64,000 bases of DNA from Ascarosepion bandense (lineage: Eukaryota > Mollusca > Cephalopoda > Sepiida > Sepiidae), in the NCBI GenBank assembly GCA_037127315.1, contig JBBBDQ010001273.1, positions 2,961,501 through 3,025,500 on the forward strand. Direction: 5' to 3'. Position 1 is the first letter of the stretch, and the number at the start of each line of letters is the position of its first letter. The notes below the pieces were generated by a model. The model saw only the letters and a program-made list of their open reading frames with translations, ran no database searches and was not told the DNA's origin. Positions 45,678-57,937 of this stretch are shown here, one piece after another. The position numbers and the translations under genes were made by a program.

Positions 45678-47220
45678 GGTACCTCCACAAAATCTCTGAA
45701 AAAACAGCATAGTCAGAAGGGAAAATGTCCCAAACTAAATAAAACAAAGTTCTATGGGCAAAAAGTTTATATTACCATTAAGAGGATAGAACAAAGATTT
45801 TTTTAAATATTTTAACATTTTTTTAATTATTTCTAACACGTTCGAAATTGTTGTAACAATGGTGTAGAAAGTCTTTTTTTTATTACGTAAGCGCGATATC
45901 CAAATTGCCGCTATTTTATTAAAGAAATAAACGTAATTGTTACGCAATGCACTTTTTTTTTTGGCCGTGAAAGACACATTAATTGGAAATTCTTGCATAA
46001 ATCAAATAATGGTTGGATTTTGATGAAAACTTCAGGACTTATTCCTAATTAAGCGAAATCAATGTTGAAATAAGTATTTTGTATAAAATATTGGTAAAAA
46101 TATTTTTTTACATATGTTACCCCCCACCAATTAATTTCCACAAATGCTTAAAAATTCGAATTTTGTCCACAATAAGCCTAATATAATTAAATTCAGGAGT
46201 CATTGAGGAATGCTAATCAACAGTTTTTTTTTCTCCAATAGAGCCCCTTTTCTAAAACATTGGTCCGAATTGCAAAAAATGCAATAATTATACTAATTTC
46301 TATGTGGATAAACTTCTGATTGCTTTTATGAACAATATAAATTAAGCGTATCATAGTCTGAAAAGAAAAAAAAATTCAATGAATAATGAATTTTTACAAG
46401 AATTATTTTCATTTTTTAAAATTTTTTAATTATATTTAAAAATTATTTATAAAAAGTTTAAAATTATTGTTAACTTTCTTCCTCAACGTGTCCGGCTAGG
46501 TTATGTAATTAATGCATGAAGACTACAATTACTAATCGAAAATGTAAAAGCTTAATACAAATGATTGAGACATTGGATTTTTAAAATAATTAAAACATTT
46601 TAATTGTGTGCATTTTTACGATTGGCCGTACGTGATATTTATAATTACAAGGTTACGTGATTAAAGGGTTGTCTTCCCTTACATAAAAAATTACATTCGT
46701 ATAATTTTGTCGCCTCCGGCCTCCCTACTTTAGCCTTGTTTATAACTTCCGGTTGTCATTATGTCACTCGGTACTTGAGATAGCCGGCGTATATCGGATT
46801 ACCTTAGCTAATAAAATGCTATAGCAAATATTTCAGAGAGTAAGCAAGTACCTAAGTTTGAAAACAGATAAAGGTAAGTTTTAACTTAAAAGGTTGACTT
46901 CAATAACGTGTCAGCGACGTATATTTTATTTTTGCCAGATTTTTAAAACAGAAATGTGGCTACTGTTTAAAAATCTGTCATCAATCAATAAAATGGCGGT
47001 ACTTTAAAAATTTTTGTTTTTTAATCTGAAATATTTTAGATTCCAATCAATATAATTTCGCTTTAAAATACGCCAGTGTATTTTGTTTAATGGAATTACT
47101 AAATTTAATCTCTTGACTTTCAATTAAAACTAATTTTAAACCTAAAATATAACTGATTTATTTTAAAAATTCCATTTTAAGATCACGTATCGAAAATTTA
47201 TACTGAAAAGTGGAGGTACC
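45678..47220 (-). mobile_element. AT-rich TIR element, complete copy C
   Basis: Bounded by ggtacctccac at 45678 and gtggaggtacc at 47220, a perfect 11-bp inverted pair extended imperfectly inward. About 1.54 kb, ~75% A/T, with no long frame. Minus-strand order agrees with copy A from end to end. Flanks 'aatatt' and 'tatcc' do not show an unambiguous target duplication. It sits against the truncated SINE on one side and a tandem duplication on the other. Confidence 0.8.
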
Positions 47221-47222
47221 TA

Positions 47223-48262
47223 TCCTAATAGATTCATCAACTAGTTTTCTTATTATTCATATTTTCCTTAGTTGTCGATATTTTAAAATAATGTTTTTTA
47301 AAAAACACTATGATATTTTTTTTTAAAAACAAAAAATAAAACAAAGCAGAAAAAATACGATGAAAAACAGTTTGATACAATTTCTACGAGATTCTTTCTT
47401 AGAGGCGAAAAAATTATTATTTTTAAATTTCACAGCAGTAAACATTAAACTTAAACATATGTCAACTTTTTCTTTTCCATTAATTTTTTTTTCTAAACAA
47501 TTATTTTTGTTACAAGGACTAAGTGATGGTAGCAACAATTTTTTTAACAAAATACTATGTAATGTAGTGATGTTTATTTTTTTTATTTCGTTGAACGGCT
47601 ATTACGTCCAAGTTTGTTTCTTTTGTAACCAGCGTCTTTCTCTTTGAATTTTTTCTATATGAAATTTTGATTTACTATTTTAACGTAAACATGATTTTAT
47701 CTTCGTATATTATTTAATTTATCTGTTTCTTCTTTAAATGATCCTAATAGATTTATCAACTAGTTTTCTTATTTTTCATATTCCTCTTAGTTGTCGATAT
47801 TTCGAAATAATTTTTTTTTAAACTATGATAATTTTTCTTAAAAACAACAACCAAAACAAAACAAAAGGAAAAACATACGATGAAAAAGAGTTTAATACAA
47901 TTTCTACGATATTCTTTCTTAGAAAGAATACGTATTTTGTTTATTTATTTTTTTTATTTATTTATTTAATTATTTTTCTTTTGATAACCCTGCTATTTTC
48001 GATGACTTTAATGAAAAATAACTGAATATACAGTGGATGAAAAAATTATGATTTTTAAATTTCACAGCAGTAAAAAAAATTAAACGTATGTCAACTTTTT
48101 CTTTTCCATTAATTTTTAATTTTTAATTTTTATTTTTATTTATTTATTTATTTTTATTTATTTATTTTTTTCTTTTTTTTTAGTTTTGTTACAAGGACTA
48201 GTGATGGTAGCAACAACAATTTTTTTCCTTTTTAGCCAGCGTCTTTCTCTTTGAATTCCAAT
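47223..48262. repeat. ~518-bp tandem duplication
   Basis: 'ctaatagattcatcaactag' at 47226 recurs as 'ctaatagatttatcaactag' at 47744. 'acaatttctacgagattctt' (47376), 'caactttttcttttccatta' (47463), 'ttgttacaaggactaagtga' (47507) and 'agcgtctttctctttgaatt' all recur ~518-600 bp later. The second unit has acquired A/T-homopolymer expansions. Open frames of 66-95 codons here lie in this duplication and look non-coding. Confidence 0.8.
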
Positions 48263-48289
48263 CGCGTCTCTCTGTCAAATGTCGCTTGG

Positions 48290-51200
48290 CAACCCATTTA
48301 GAAGAAGGAAAACTCCGAACAACAACCCGCAACTCAAGGTATTAAACGTGCAGAGGAGTGAATGGCTACTGCGTTATGAGGTCACAAACGATCCCTTACG
48401 GGCTTCGGAACCCTGTTTGTAAAAGACCGTTACCCAACGTGTCGGGCAACTTTCGGTGGAATTTTGGACCCGTGCGTCACTCGTGGGAAAATATGAAAAT
48501 TACAAACAGAAATAAAAAGTCCAGTATGATTTTTCTAGTGGATAAACATGAGCTCGTTCTGCAGGAGGGAACCTACCTGAGGTCAAAAAATCTGCCATAC
48601 GAACAAACTCCTACACAAAGAATAAATCTTCAGGTACCCACAACCAGGATAATCCTAATGATGGCCCTGAAAATTCTCCAGCTAGATCTGTAACCTTTTA
48701 TTTAAGAGAGAAAAAATAAAATGGTCTCGTGAGTAGTACAAAATAGTTATGAGTGCATTTCATGAAGCGTTACTCAAACCTCAAAAAAACATCACTCGCC
48801 AAACATATGACATTTGCCGAGAAAAGGTTGAACAAATAGAAAGTACATTGACGAAAATAAATTAGCTAATGTACGAAGATACATCATGCGAAATAACCGA
48901 TTGACAGAGGCTGAAATTAATGAGATAAAAAGAATTGCAACCAGAATAGACGAATCAACAAAATATGAAAAGGAACCGGAATCAGAAATAAAAAGTAGTA
49001 ACATCGCACAAGTCACAGGTCATAATGTAGAAACTGTGATACACACAAATGTGAAGATAATGCTGCAAGTTCAGAAGTGCTGGAAAGATATGATCTGAGT
49101 CAGTTACAAAACTGCAATAAAACGAGTTCAAAACAAATTGAATAGAATTATTTTACGGAAAACTAGAACAGTATACAAAAATCCAAGGAAGAAATCAAGA
49201 ACCATATAAGTCAGATACAAAATATTGCAGTGGAGGAACGAGAACAGCTCCCAAAATTACAACCAACAAAGCATAACCTCGAAACTATTAAGCTCTACAA
49301 TGCAGCATTCAAATTAATTTTGGAGGAAGAAGACACTCATATAAATGACAATGAAGCAATATATGTATCAGCAATAGCAGCAACAAAAATTGATGATCAA
49401 ATTAAAAACAAGGCAGTCATTCCAACTTGGAAAAGAAAAATAGAAAAAGAAATCGAACAACTTAGAAATGAATTATCAGTACTCGATGAACTGACAAGAG
49501 GAATAAATGTAAGAACTAGAAAAGGCAGAACAGTCGAAAGAAAATACAATATTAGAAATGAAAATGAAGTCCTATCAATGAAGAAAAAAATAAAGCAAGC
49601 AATACAACTGAAGGCCCAAAGAATAATACGCTATGAGAAAAGATCAATATTCTACAGACAAAATAAGATTTTTCAAACCGAAATAGATAAGAAAAGAATT
49701 GAAGTGACAGTCACCCCAAAATGGGAAAAGTTATACAGTTCTGGGAAAAATATGGGCTTGCCCTAAAGAACATAACAAAGAAGCAGACTGGATTGCGCCA
49801 GAGATAGAACGAATGAAAAATAAACCAGAACAAACATGGGCTGGAATCACCAAAGAAGATGTTAAATATGTGCTGAAAAAAGCAGACAATTGAAAATTTC
49901 CAGGAATAGATAAAATTCCTAACATTTGGCTATATTATTTAAATACAACACATGAAAACCTAGCCAAAGAACTTTAAGAAATGGTTAACAATCCCACTAA
50001 AATTCCTGCATGGATGATCAAAGGAATTACATTTCTTCTACCCAAGAATAGTGACACAAATAACCCGAAAAACTACAGACCAATTACTTGCCTTCCGACA
50101 ACCTACAAACTATTAACATCTATTTTAACAAAACAGACATATTGCTTTTTTAGAAATAAATGACATATAACCGGTTGAACAAAAAGGATGCAAACGTGGC
50201 TGTTACAGATGTAAAGACCAATTACTTATTAACAAGATGATCTTGGAAAACTGCTTCAATGCAAAGATAAATCTTAGTACTGCCTGGATAGATTATCGTA
50301 AGGCATTCGATAGTGCACCAAATTCCTGGATTTTAAAGACTTTAAATATATACAAGGTATCACCCGTCATCATGAATTTCATCAAACAATGTATGTCGAT
50401 ATGGAAAAGAACTCTTTACCTTAGTCATATAAATGGAATCTATAAATCTGGTGAAATGAGCATCAAAAGAGGTATATTTCAAGGTGACTCTTTGTCTCCC
50501 TTACTATTTTGCATATCATTAATAACATTAACCAGTCAACTTAACAAGACAGAATGTGGCTATAAAATAGCTCAAAAGAAAATAAGCCATCTATTTTACA
50601 TGGATGAATTAAGTTATATGCTAAGAATGATAATGAGCTGGAAGGTCTTCTGCAAACTGTAAAATGCTTCAGTGAAGACATTGGAATTAAATTAAATTTG
50701 AATAAATGTGCTAAAGCTACAGTTTTACGAGGATCGCAACAACAAATATCGTCAATTAGCTTAGACACTGCTGTAACAGTAAAAGATTTAGAGCCAGAAG
50801 AAGCTTATAAATACCTAGGTGTAAATGAGAGTGAAAAGATTTACCATAAAAAATGAAAGAAATAGTGCGTAAAGAGTACTACAGAAGTCTACGACTGATA
50901 TTAAATTCTCAGAACAGAATTATGGCCATTAATAGATTTGCCATCGCAGTGGTCCAATATAACTTCAACAACTTGAAACGACATCAGACGAATGGATTCT
51001 AAAACAAGAAAGCTTTTTTCTAAGCATAAGATGCATCATCCAAAGGCTGATGTAGATCGTCTATACATACCCCGTAAAAAGGTGGAAGAGGTCTTATTCA
51101 GCTAGAATCGTCATACAAGACAACAACTATTGCCTTACTAACTAACATACATAGAAACAACAAAGGATTGGATGATACAATTAAACATGAAAACAGAAAT

Positions 51201-52676
51201 AAAAAATATTCAATAATGAAGGAAGGCAGTGAATACAAACAAGATTTATATTTAGTAGATTCTGTAGAAAAACAAAACGGAAGTCAAGAACTATATATTG
51301 CGGCAAAATATATGAAAAAGAAAGCCAAAGATAAAGCTCTTGAACAGATGAAACAACGCTGGTAAGACGAACCTCTGTATGGCCAATATCAAGAACGTGC
51401 TAATAAATCCAATGTTCATAAAGTTAATACTCATCGATGGTTACGTGCATCTGGATTAATGTCTGAGATTGAAGACTTTATTCTTGCAGCGCAAGACCAA
51501 AATCTTTTCACTAGGAACTTTCAGGCAAATATTATGCATAATAATGTGGATCCAAAATGCAGGTTCTGTGATAAATACCAATAAACAATAGACTATCTAA
51601 TCTCAGGATGTTCTGTTATTCAATAATAAAAGAAGGCAGTAAATACAAACAAGTTTTACAGTGAGTAGATTCTGTAGAAAAGCAACACAGAAGCCAAGAA
51701 CCAACTATTGCGGCAAAAAGTATGAAAATTAAAGCCAAAGATAAAGCTCTTGAACAAATGAAACAGCGCTGGCAAGACAAACCTCTGCATGGCCAATATC
51801 CAGAACGTGCCAATAAATCCAATATTGACAAAGTTAATACGCATCGATGGTTACGTGCATCTGGATTAAAGTCTGAAACTGAAGGCTGCATTCTTGCAGC
51901 AGAAGACCAAAGGCTTTTCACTAGAAACTTTCAGGCAAATATTATGCATAATAATATGGATCCAAAATGCAGGTTTTGTGATTAACACCAAGAAACAATA
52001 GACCAACTAATCTCAGGCTGTTCTGTTCCTGCCCCAAATGAATATAAAAATCGCCACGATAGAGTTGGGCAATATTTACATTGGACAATGTGCAAACATT
52101 ATGGAAAATTTGTAAACAAACACTGGTATGAACATCACCCAGCACCGGTTACAGAAATAGAAGATGTAACCATTCTATGGGATTACACTATCTACACAGA
52201 CAGAAAAATTGAAGCAAACAGGCCAGACATTATTGTTAAAAGCCAGAAAGAGAAAACTTGTCTATTGATATGGCTTGTCCAGCGGATTGTAACATAGCAA
52301 CCAAGGAATTTGAAAAACTGTCAAAATATAAAGACCTGAAATTGAAGTAGAAAAAATGTAGAAATTGAAAACAAGAGTTGTGCCAATGATAGTAGGTGCA
52401 CTTGGAATGATAAAAAATTTGAACAAAACAACACATTAAAAGAATCCCTGGAAACCCCAGCTTAAGAGATATACAAAAAATTGTCTTATTAAGTACAGCC
52501 CACACACTAAGGAAAACTTTATCTATGTAACGCTAGGGATGATAGGGGAGATAGAAAAACATGAAATACGGCCATAACAACACGCCACGACCTGCCTTAC
52601 GTCTGCCCGCAGACTTGGTTGGTAGTGAGACCAAAGAAGAAATCGAAATATGATGAAAAATAACAATAATAATACG
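48290..52676 (+). pseudogene. RLE-type LINE (R2/NeSL-like), heavily decayed
   Basis: Blocks in order: N-terminal region with TYDICREKVEQIEST (48797) and RYIMRNNRLTEAEINEIKRIA (48874); a 178-codon open piece at 49230-49766; RT motifs FPGIDKIPNIWL (49897), NPKNYRPITCLPTTYKLL (50063), catalytic WIDYRKAFDS (50283), IFQGDSLSPLLF (50476); FYMDE (50594), where the second catalytic Asp is Glu and a frameshift follows; a thumb region; ADVDRLYIPRKK (51048); zinc-finger-like CRFCD (51971) with a C-terminal ISGC; then an RLE nuclease-type block RPDIIV … EKTCLLI (52223-52270) and EKLSKYKDL. The 3' end near 52676 has aataataat. No AP-type endonuclease is present, as expected when the C-terminal restriction-like nuclease does the nicking. 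More than ten stops/frameshifts. Confidence 0.8.
51211..52030 (+). repeat. 410-bp tandem duplication inside the RLE LINE
   Basis: 51211-51620 and 51621-52030 repeat the same coding block (KDKALEQMKQRW … HRWLRASGL … NFQANIMHNN … KCRFCD … ISGC). The junction shares tattcaataat. The second unit retains a longer open frame (51722-51985) and is followed by the normal downstream sequence. The units differ at roughly one base in ten. Confidence 0.9.
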
Positions 52677-53029
52677 GTTTAATCCACTAGGCTGTTGCCC
52701 TACGAGACTAAAGCGTTGGTTCATGAATTTGGTGAAATATTAATTGTGAGTTCAAACCCTCCGCCAGGCACTGTGTAATACTTGGACTCAGCTTAAACAA
52801 AGCGAATAATAACTGAACATACTAAAAAAAAGGAAAATAAATCTATTCATTAGGAGTGGAGCGAGAACAGTTTACTCAAGTAAAGGGTTCAGTTTCAAAT
52901 TCTTAGAAGGTTACCGGGGCAGTATATACCTGGTGAAGGCAGGAGGACACAACAACTGAAACGCTGTGATAGCAAGAAAGATTAGAACAATAATCTACAT
53001 ATAAATAACCATTTCTTTATGAAATTAAT
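52677..53029. other. unassigned sequence
   Basis: Starts with a possible tRNA-like remnant (ggctgttgccctacgagact near 52690; gagttcaaaccctccgcc at 52749 resembles a B box). Too degraded to name. Confidence 0.35.
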
Positions 53030-53446
53030 ACTGAGTATCAGAAAGCGACAGCTAAATTTCCTTGGACATGCAATGAGGAAGGAGGGCTTGGAAAACCTGA
53101 TACTAACAAGCCAGATAGAAGAAAAAGTGACAAAGGATAGCAGCGGATAACTTATTTGAAGGGCCTGAGCAGGTGGATGACAGAACGGTGGTTGCCTGGT
53201 GTAACAGGAGAAAGCGTGCAAAGAGCCACTAGGGATAAGGAGGCGTGGAAAGTTGTGGAAAGCCACGATCGCCTACGTCTTGAAAAGATAAGACACATAG
53301 AAGAAGAAGATGTGAATCATATTGCAGTGGGGAGAATTTAAATAAGATTCAGGAAAATAAGACGAATTCAGAAGAAAATGAAGAGGTAAGAAAAAATAAA
53401 ACAATAGTTGAACGGCATAAAAGAAAGCAAACGTATTACGAACAAA

Positions 53447-53489
<43 letters not shown>
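53030..53489 (+). pseudogene. RTE-like LINE 3' end and (AAT)n tract
   Basis: Reads SIRKRQLNFLGHAMRKEGLENL-type blocks at 53035-53100, LSRWMTER near 53163, TGESVQRATRDKEAWK at 53207-53250 and a C-terminal 'DRLRLEK' region. It is the closest relative of the 27.68-kb copy. A short gaagaagaag tail sits at 53300. (AAT)n at 53449-53489 is separate. Confidence 0.7.
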
Positions 53490-53492
<3 letters not shown>

Positions 53493-53749
53493 GACTAAAA
53501 AACGAAATAACTGTAGAAGAAGCTGTAAGAAAAACAGAATACTTTTTAATATTATCTCTACTGTCATCTTAATTTTTCACGGGAAATTGTTAGTATGAAC
53601 AAATGTTTGGTTGGAAAGTTAGCCTGAACAAATTATATGCTTTTCTAGCCTGAGGATAAAAAGCAGAACCGTCTTGGGTCTTAACTAATGAGAATGTATT
53701 CACCCAGAGGCTATTCGTTTTCACCGATATCACTACTGACGTTAATTTT

Positions 53750-53870
53750 CACACATGAAGATGTGACTTGAAGCGACAGAAAGACGTGGTTCAAGAGACG
53801 AAAACTAAATATAAAATGAACAGAACACGTGAACAACGATGAAGGAAAATAAGAATGCTAAATCATAACA
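53750..53870 (+). pseudogene. RTE-like LINE scrap
   Basis: Degraded RQKDVVQETKTKYKMNRTREQR region; in the alternative frame it resembles the TETWF..R.LKIKWTEHVN block that precedes KRQLKFLGH in this family. Short and uncertain. Confidence 0.4.
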
Positions 53871-55379
53871 AAATAGATCGTCCGTCAGAACGTTCCATAG
53901 AATCCGCATCCTTCTTCCCTGTACTCTTTACGTGTCATCATAAGAATTACGTTTACGTATACATATGTAGGGAAAAGAACGTGCGAAAAATGAAGTAAGA
54001 AATAATCTTCAAACATAGTTCTACAAGTTTAAATAGATTTTATTATTCAACATTTGTTTTCTTTCAAGTTGAAAGAAACGAATTAGAATGATCCTCGCGA
54101 AACAAATTTCTATGAAGCTATTTGGTTTTGTTCATTATAACACAACTGAAATAATGAAATGTTTTTATGATAGAAAAGCAGAATATATATATTTAACCAC
54201 AAAATCACGTATTTATATTGTTTTATAAATGCATATAGTTTTACAGCAGTCAGCATATAAAAAAGAGACTTGTGATATATTTGCTACAAATATTTTTATT
54301 GACATAACTCCGTTTGTATGTTTTTACGTGGTGCTTTTGATCACGAGGTTATTGCAAGAAGTTTCTCGATAAAATATGTGAAAGTTTGAGTAATTAATTA
54401 AATGAAAGGTTTCAGTAATCAGTTGTGCACAACCCTGATCAAAGGTTTAGCGAAAAACAGAAGAACTGAAAACTGAACTTTGTGAATTTATGCAATTGTA
54501 TTTATAACAGCGTCTAGTCTACAAAAAACTAAAAGATTTACTAAACTCAGAGGTTTATTGGTTAGTAAATATTCTTCCCAATTTTTAATATATATTTTTA
54601 GCGGGGAAACTACATTTAATGTACATTAATGGAGTGATCTCTCAAATTTCATAACAGACAGCAAATATGGTTGTCTGATTATTCAGCGTTTTAAGGGTGT
54701 TTTAGATAATGTCGCTGATTGGTCAACAAATGCAAACGTAGAAATTAAAATCTTGGGCTTACTGATTGCGAAAAAAAAAATGAGTCAATTTCTGTGTGAA
54801 CAGGTGTTGGTAGAGAATTGAGATTTTTAGTGGTATTACTTAAATATATTGAATTTATTTACAATTTTTTTTTTAATATTTGGAGGCACAATGTGTTCCC
54901 GCAGTTTACATCCGACTCGGAATTAGAAGGGAAACACAAAGCAAACTACCCCAAATTCACAGAACCGCACGTTTAAAAGAGTTGTAAATCCACCCTGTCG
55001 CAATCTGCTCTACCTCCTGTTCTCATGTTCACTGCCGCCAACTTTATATGCATTCGAAAGCAGTTACGCTAGTTTGAAGGCAACATATCCGGGTTATTCC
55101 ATCAACCCCGTAAGTAGAACATCCGAGTTATTCCATTAAATGTTTCTAGTTGTAAACCAAGGAATGTATATGCCCCGTTTTTGTTTTTTGTTTTTGTTTT
55201 TTTTTGTTTTTGTTATTTTAATTTTTACCTTGGGTTTTCACGGAGCCAATGGAATCGGCTGGAGCACGATCTTTTTTTTTTTTTTTTTTTTTGCTATATA
55301 CTGACAGGAGCTGTCCGCTTTTCACTTTCTGGTCTCGATAAAGTCTAAAAGTGTCCTCGCGTTCTTGTGTATTGCTAAT
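53871..55379. other. unassigned AT-rich sequence
   Basis: No gene. T-rich tracts occur at 55181-55225 and 55271-55292. Confidence 0.5.
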
Positions 55380-55735
55380 TATTTTTTTTTTAATCGTATC
55401 ACCCTGAGCAAGGCGGTAACGCCACTGATGTGCAGGGGGCTACGTAATAGTGAAAAAATTGGAAAAGATAAAGCCGGAAACCACATCCTAAACAGGGAAC
55501 AAGGGATGAGCCTCTTAACCTGTTCAATAGACATGGATGGTGTGTGAACCGGGCGATAGATAGATCTATCTACTCCAATTGAAAAAAGAAAGAAACCAAA
55601 GTGAGAAGATTGGAAAAGAGAATGCCGGAAACCACATCCTAAACAGGGAACAAGGGATGAGCCTCTACACCTGTTCAATAGACATGAGTGGAGTGTGAAC
55701 CGGGCGATAATTGCGTTTAGCAATTAGCTACACCA
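55380..55735 (-). mobile_element. LINE-A-derived short element, complete dimer
   Basis: On the minus strand the first unit has a head (ttggtgtagctaattgctaa, tatcgcccggttcacactcc, ttccctgtttaggatgtggt) but no 3' tail. The pyrimidine-rich linker (tcactttggtttctttcttt) joins it to a second full unit that carries the tail (tacgtagccccctgcacatc) and poly(A) of 8-9. About 355 bp. It is the best copy for defining the dimer. Confidence 0.9.
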
Positions 55736-56689
55736 AAAATATTTCTCTCTCTCTTACAAGCATACTTCACTACATGTATAATTATATCCAACTACTGATT
55801 AGTACAAACATAATATTTCCTTATTTCAGGAACTCTTCCGGTATGAACATTCATACATTTTCTCCAACATCCAAGAGAGAACTTTCTCCACTAAATCTTG
55901 CATGCACAAAATAATCAATCCTGTAACTATGTTTAATACATTGTTATTATTCTTGTTATATTGTTCTCTGAGTTATTTTTAAATGTAGTGGATTGGACAA
56001 CCAGTCTGCTTTATAATGGTGACTCCACATTTAAAATTACTACCACGACGTTTGAGCTACAACAAATGATAACTGCGTTGTCCAGTCCACAACAAAGAAA
56101 CTGAATAAAAATACAATACATATAAAAATAAAATAAAATAAATCAAACCTATTTCTTTTGAATTTTGACATTTTTAAAAGTAAAACGAAAAATAGCGTGC
56201 GAAAAATGCAATCTAATTAAACTTTTACGTACCTCCATTAAAAATCGCTAAAAGACAGCATAGTATGAAATGAATGAAAAAAACGTTTTCCCATCAAAAT
56301 GTTTATTTATTATTATTAAGAGGAAAAATCAAAGTAATTTTTAAATTTTAATTATTTAAAAAAAAATTATAATCCCTTCTAACATTGTTAAATTTTTGTT
56401 TTGTTCCCCGAAGGACTCTACCCCTTCAAATCTGTCAAAAACATCCCTATCTCCGTGCGAATGCACATTCTAAACTCAAATCGACAATTGTCCACCTTAC
56501 ATTTCCCTTTATACAGACGAATATAACTGTACCTCTTAATCTGCAGTCCTTTAGCTCGAGGGTGGAAGTTAAGTTAAAAAGAGTACATGTGGTATTATCT
56601 TGTACAAATTTACTTAATCTAATCTTAATTAAATAAGATAAAACCTTTACATAGTAGCGCCGTCATAAAACCTTTACATAGCTGCTTGT
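55736..56689. other. unassigned sequence
   Basis: A (CT)n-like stretch at 55742-55753. An 83-codon frame at 56385-56636 has no domain. 'aaaacctttacatag' is present twice (56640 and 56668). Confidence 0.5.
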
Positions 56690-57056
56690 TATAGCATCAG
56701 GGCATTCACTATTGTTATTATGTCATTTTTCATCATATTTCGACTTCTGCTATGAAATACTTAATGCAGGTCGTGGTGTATTGTCATAGCTTCATTTCAT
56801 GTTTTTTCTATCTCCCCTAACATCCCTAGCGTTACATAGACACAGTTCTCCTTAGTGTGTGGGCTGTACATAACATGACAACTTTTTGTCTATCTCTTAA
56901 GCTGGGTCTCCAGGGATTCTTTCAATGTGTTGTTTTGTTTCATTTTTTATCATTCCAAGTGCACCTACTATCATTGGCACAATTCTTGTTTTCAATTTCT
57001 ACATTTTTTTCTTTTTCAATTTCCAGGTCTTTATATTTTGACAGTTTTTCGAATTC

Positions 57057-57092
<36 letters not shown>

Positions 57093-57115
57093 GTGCATGT
57101 CCCTCCCTTTGTTAA
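56690..57115 (-). pseudogene. RLE-type LINE 3' end with Asn-repeat expansion
   Basis: The minus strand matches the 3' end of the 48.3-52.7-kb LINE: EFEKLSKYKDLEIE near 57050, then WNDKK near 56945, the 3' UTR 'ctatgtaacgctagggatgt', and the end 'cgaaatatgatgaaaaatga'. Upstream of EFEKLSKYKDL the coding sequence runs into (AAT)n (57058-57093), read as about eleven Asn codons. Truncated there; inactive. Confidence 0.85.
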
Positions 57116-57164
57116 TTCGCACGACCGTTATGTCCTGGAAATACTTCATAAATAAAATTGTAGT

Positions 57165-57935
57165 CTCGGTAGCTCCACTAATTCGTTGAAAAAACAACTT
57201 AGCATGAAGAAAAAATGTCCTAAACTGTTTTTTTCTGGTGAAAAACTCATTAATTTGGAAATTCATACAAAAATCAAATAATTCTCGGATTTTAATGAAA
57301 TATTCAGAACTTATTTACAAATAGAGGAAATTAATTTTGAATTTATCATTTATTTAAATTGAGATAAAATATTTATTTTTTGTTTTTTACAGCTGTTACT
57401 CCCTCTCCACGTAATTTCATTACCGATGCAAAACTTTGTTTTGTTAATTAAACGCATTACTCCTTGGGAAATTAATTTCTTTTTTCAATCAGTTACAACT
57501 TACCCGAAAATCTCCCCAAAGAGTAAAACAAAAAATGCAATAAAACTATGACATTATTTATTTAGATAAGCTTCTAATTGCTTTTATAAATAATATATAT
57601 TAAGAACATTATAGTCTGAAGAAGAAAAAATTCGATGAATAATGACTTTTACAAAAATGTTTTCATTTTTTCTCTTTTTTAATTAGAATAGTTTATAAAG
57701 TTTCAAAAATCTTTTTAAAAAAGTAAGTTTTATTTTTTAATTCCTAGTTTTCTCGTCATTTAAAACTAATTATGAATGTTGGTGCCTTCACTAATGCGTG
57801 ATACCTAAGGATTAAAAAAAGATGAATTTAAAAAAATTGAAAAAGCTTTCATTTTAGCTTTAATTGAACTTAACGATTTCCACCAAAAAACTTTTTTATT
57901 AAATTTGATGTATTTTCATTATCATGTTTTTTTGC
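57165..57935. mobile_element. AT-rich TIR element pieces, copy D
   Basis: From 57165 (ggtagctccactaattcg) the sequence follows the minus orientation of copy C through 'gaaaaaatgtcctaaactg', 'gttactccctctccacgtaa' and 'agcttctaattgcttttata' to about 57770. At 57781 a plus-orientation head begins (ggtgccttcactaatgcgtg, atacctaagg … gctttcattttagctttaat) and runs to the LINE-A insertion at 57936. Two half-elements thus meet, or the copy is rearranged. Confidence 0.55.
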
Positions 57936-57937
57936 TT

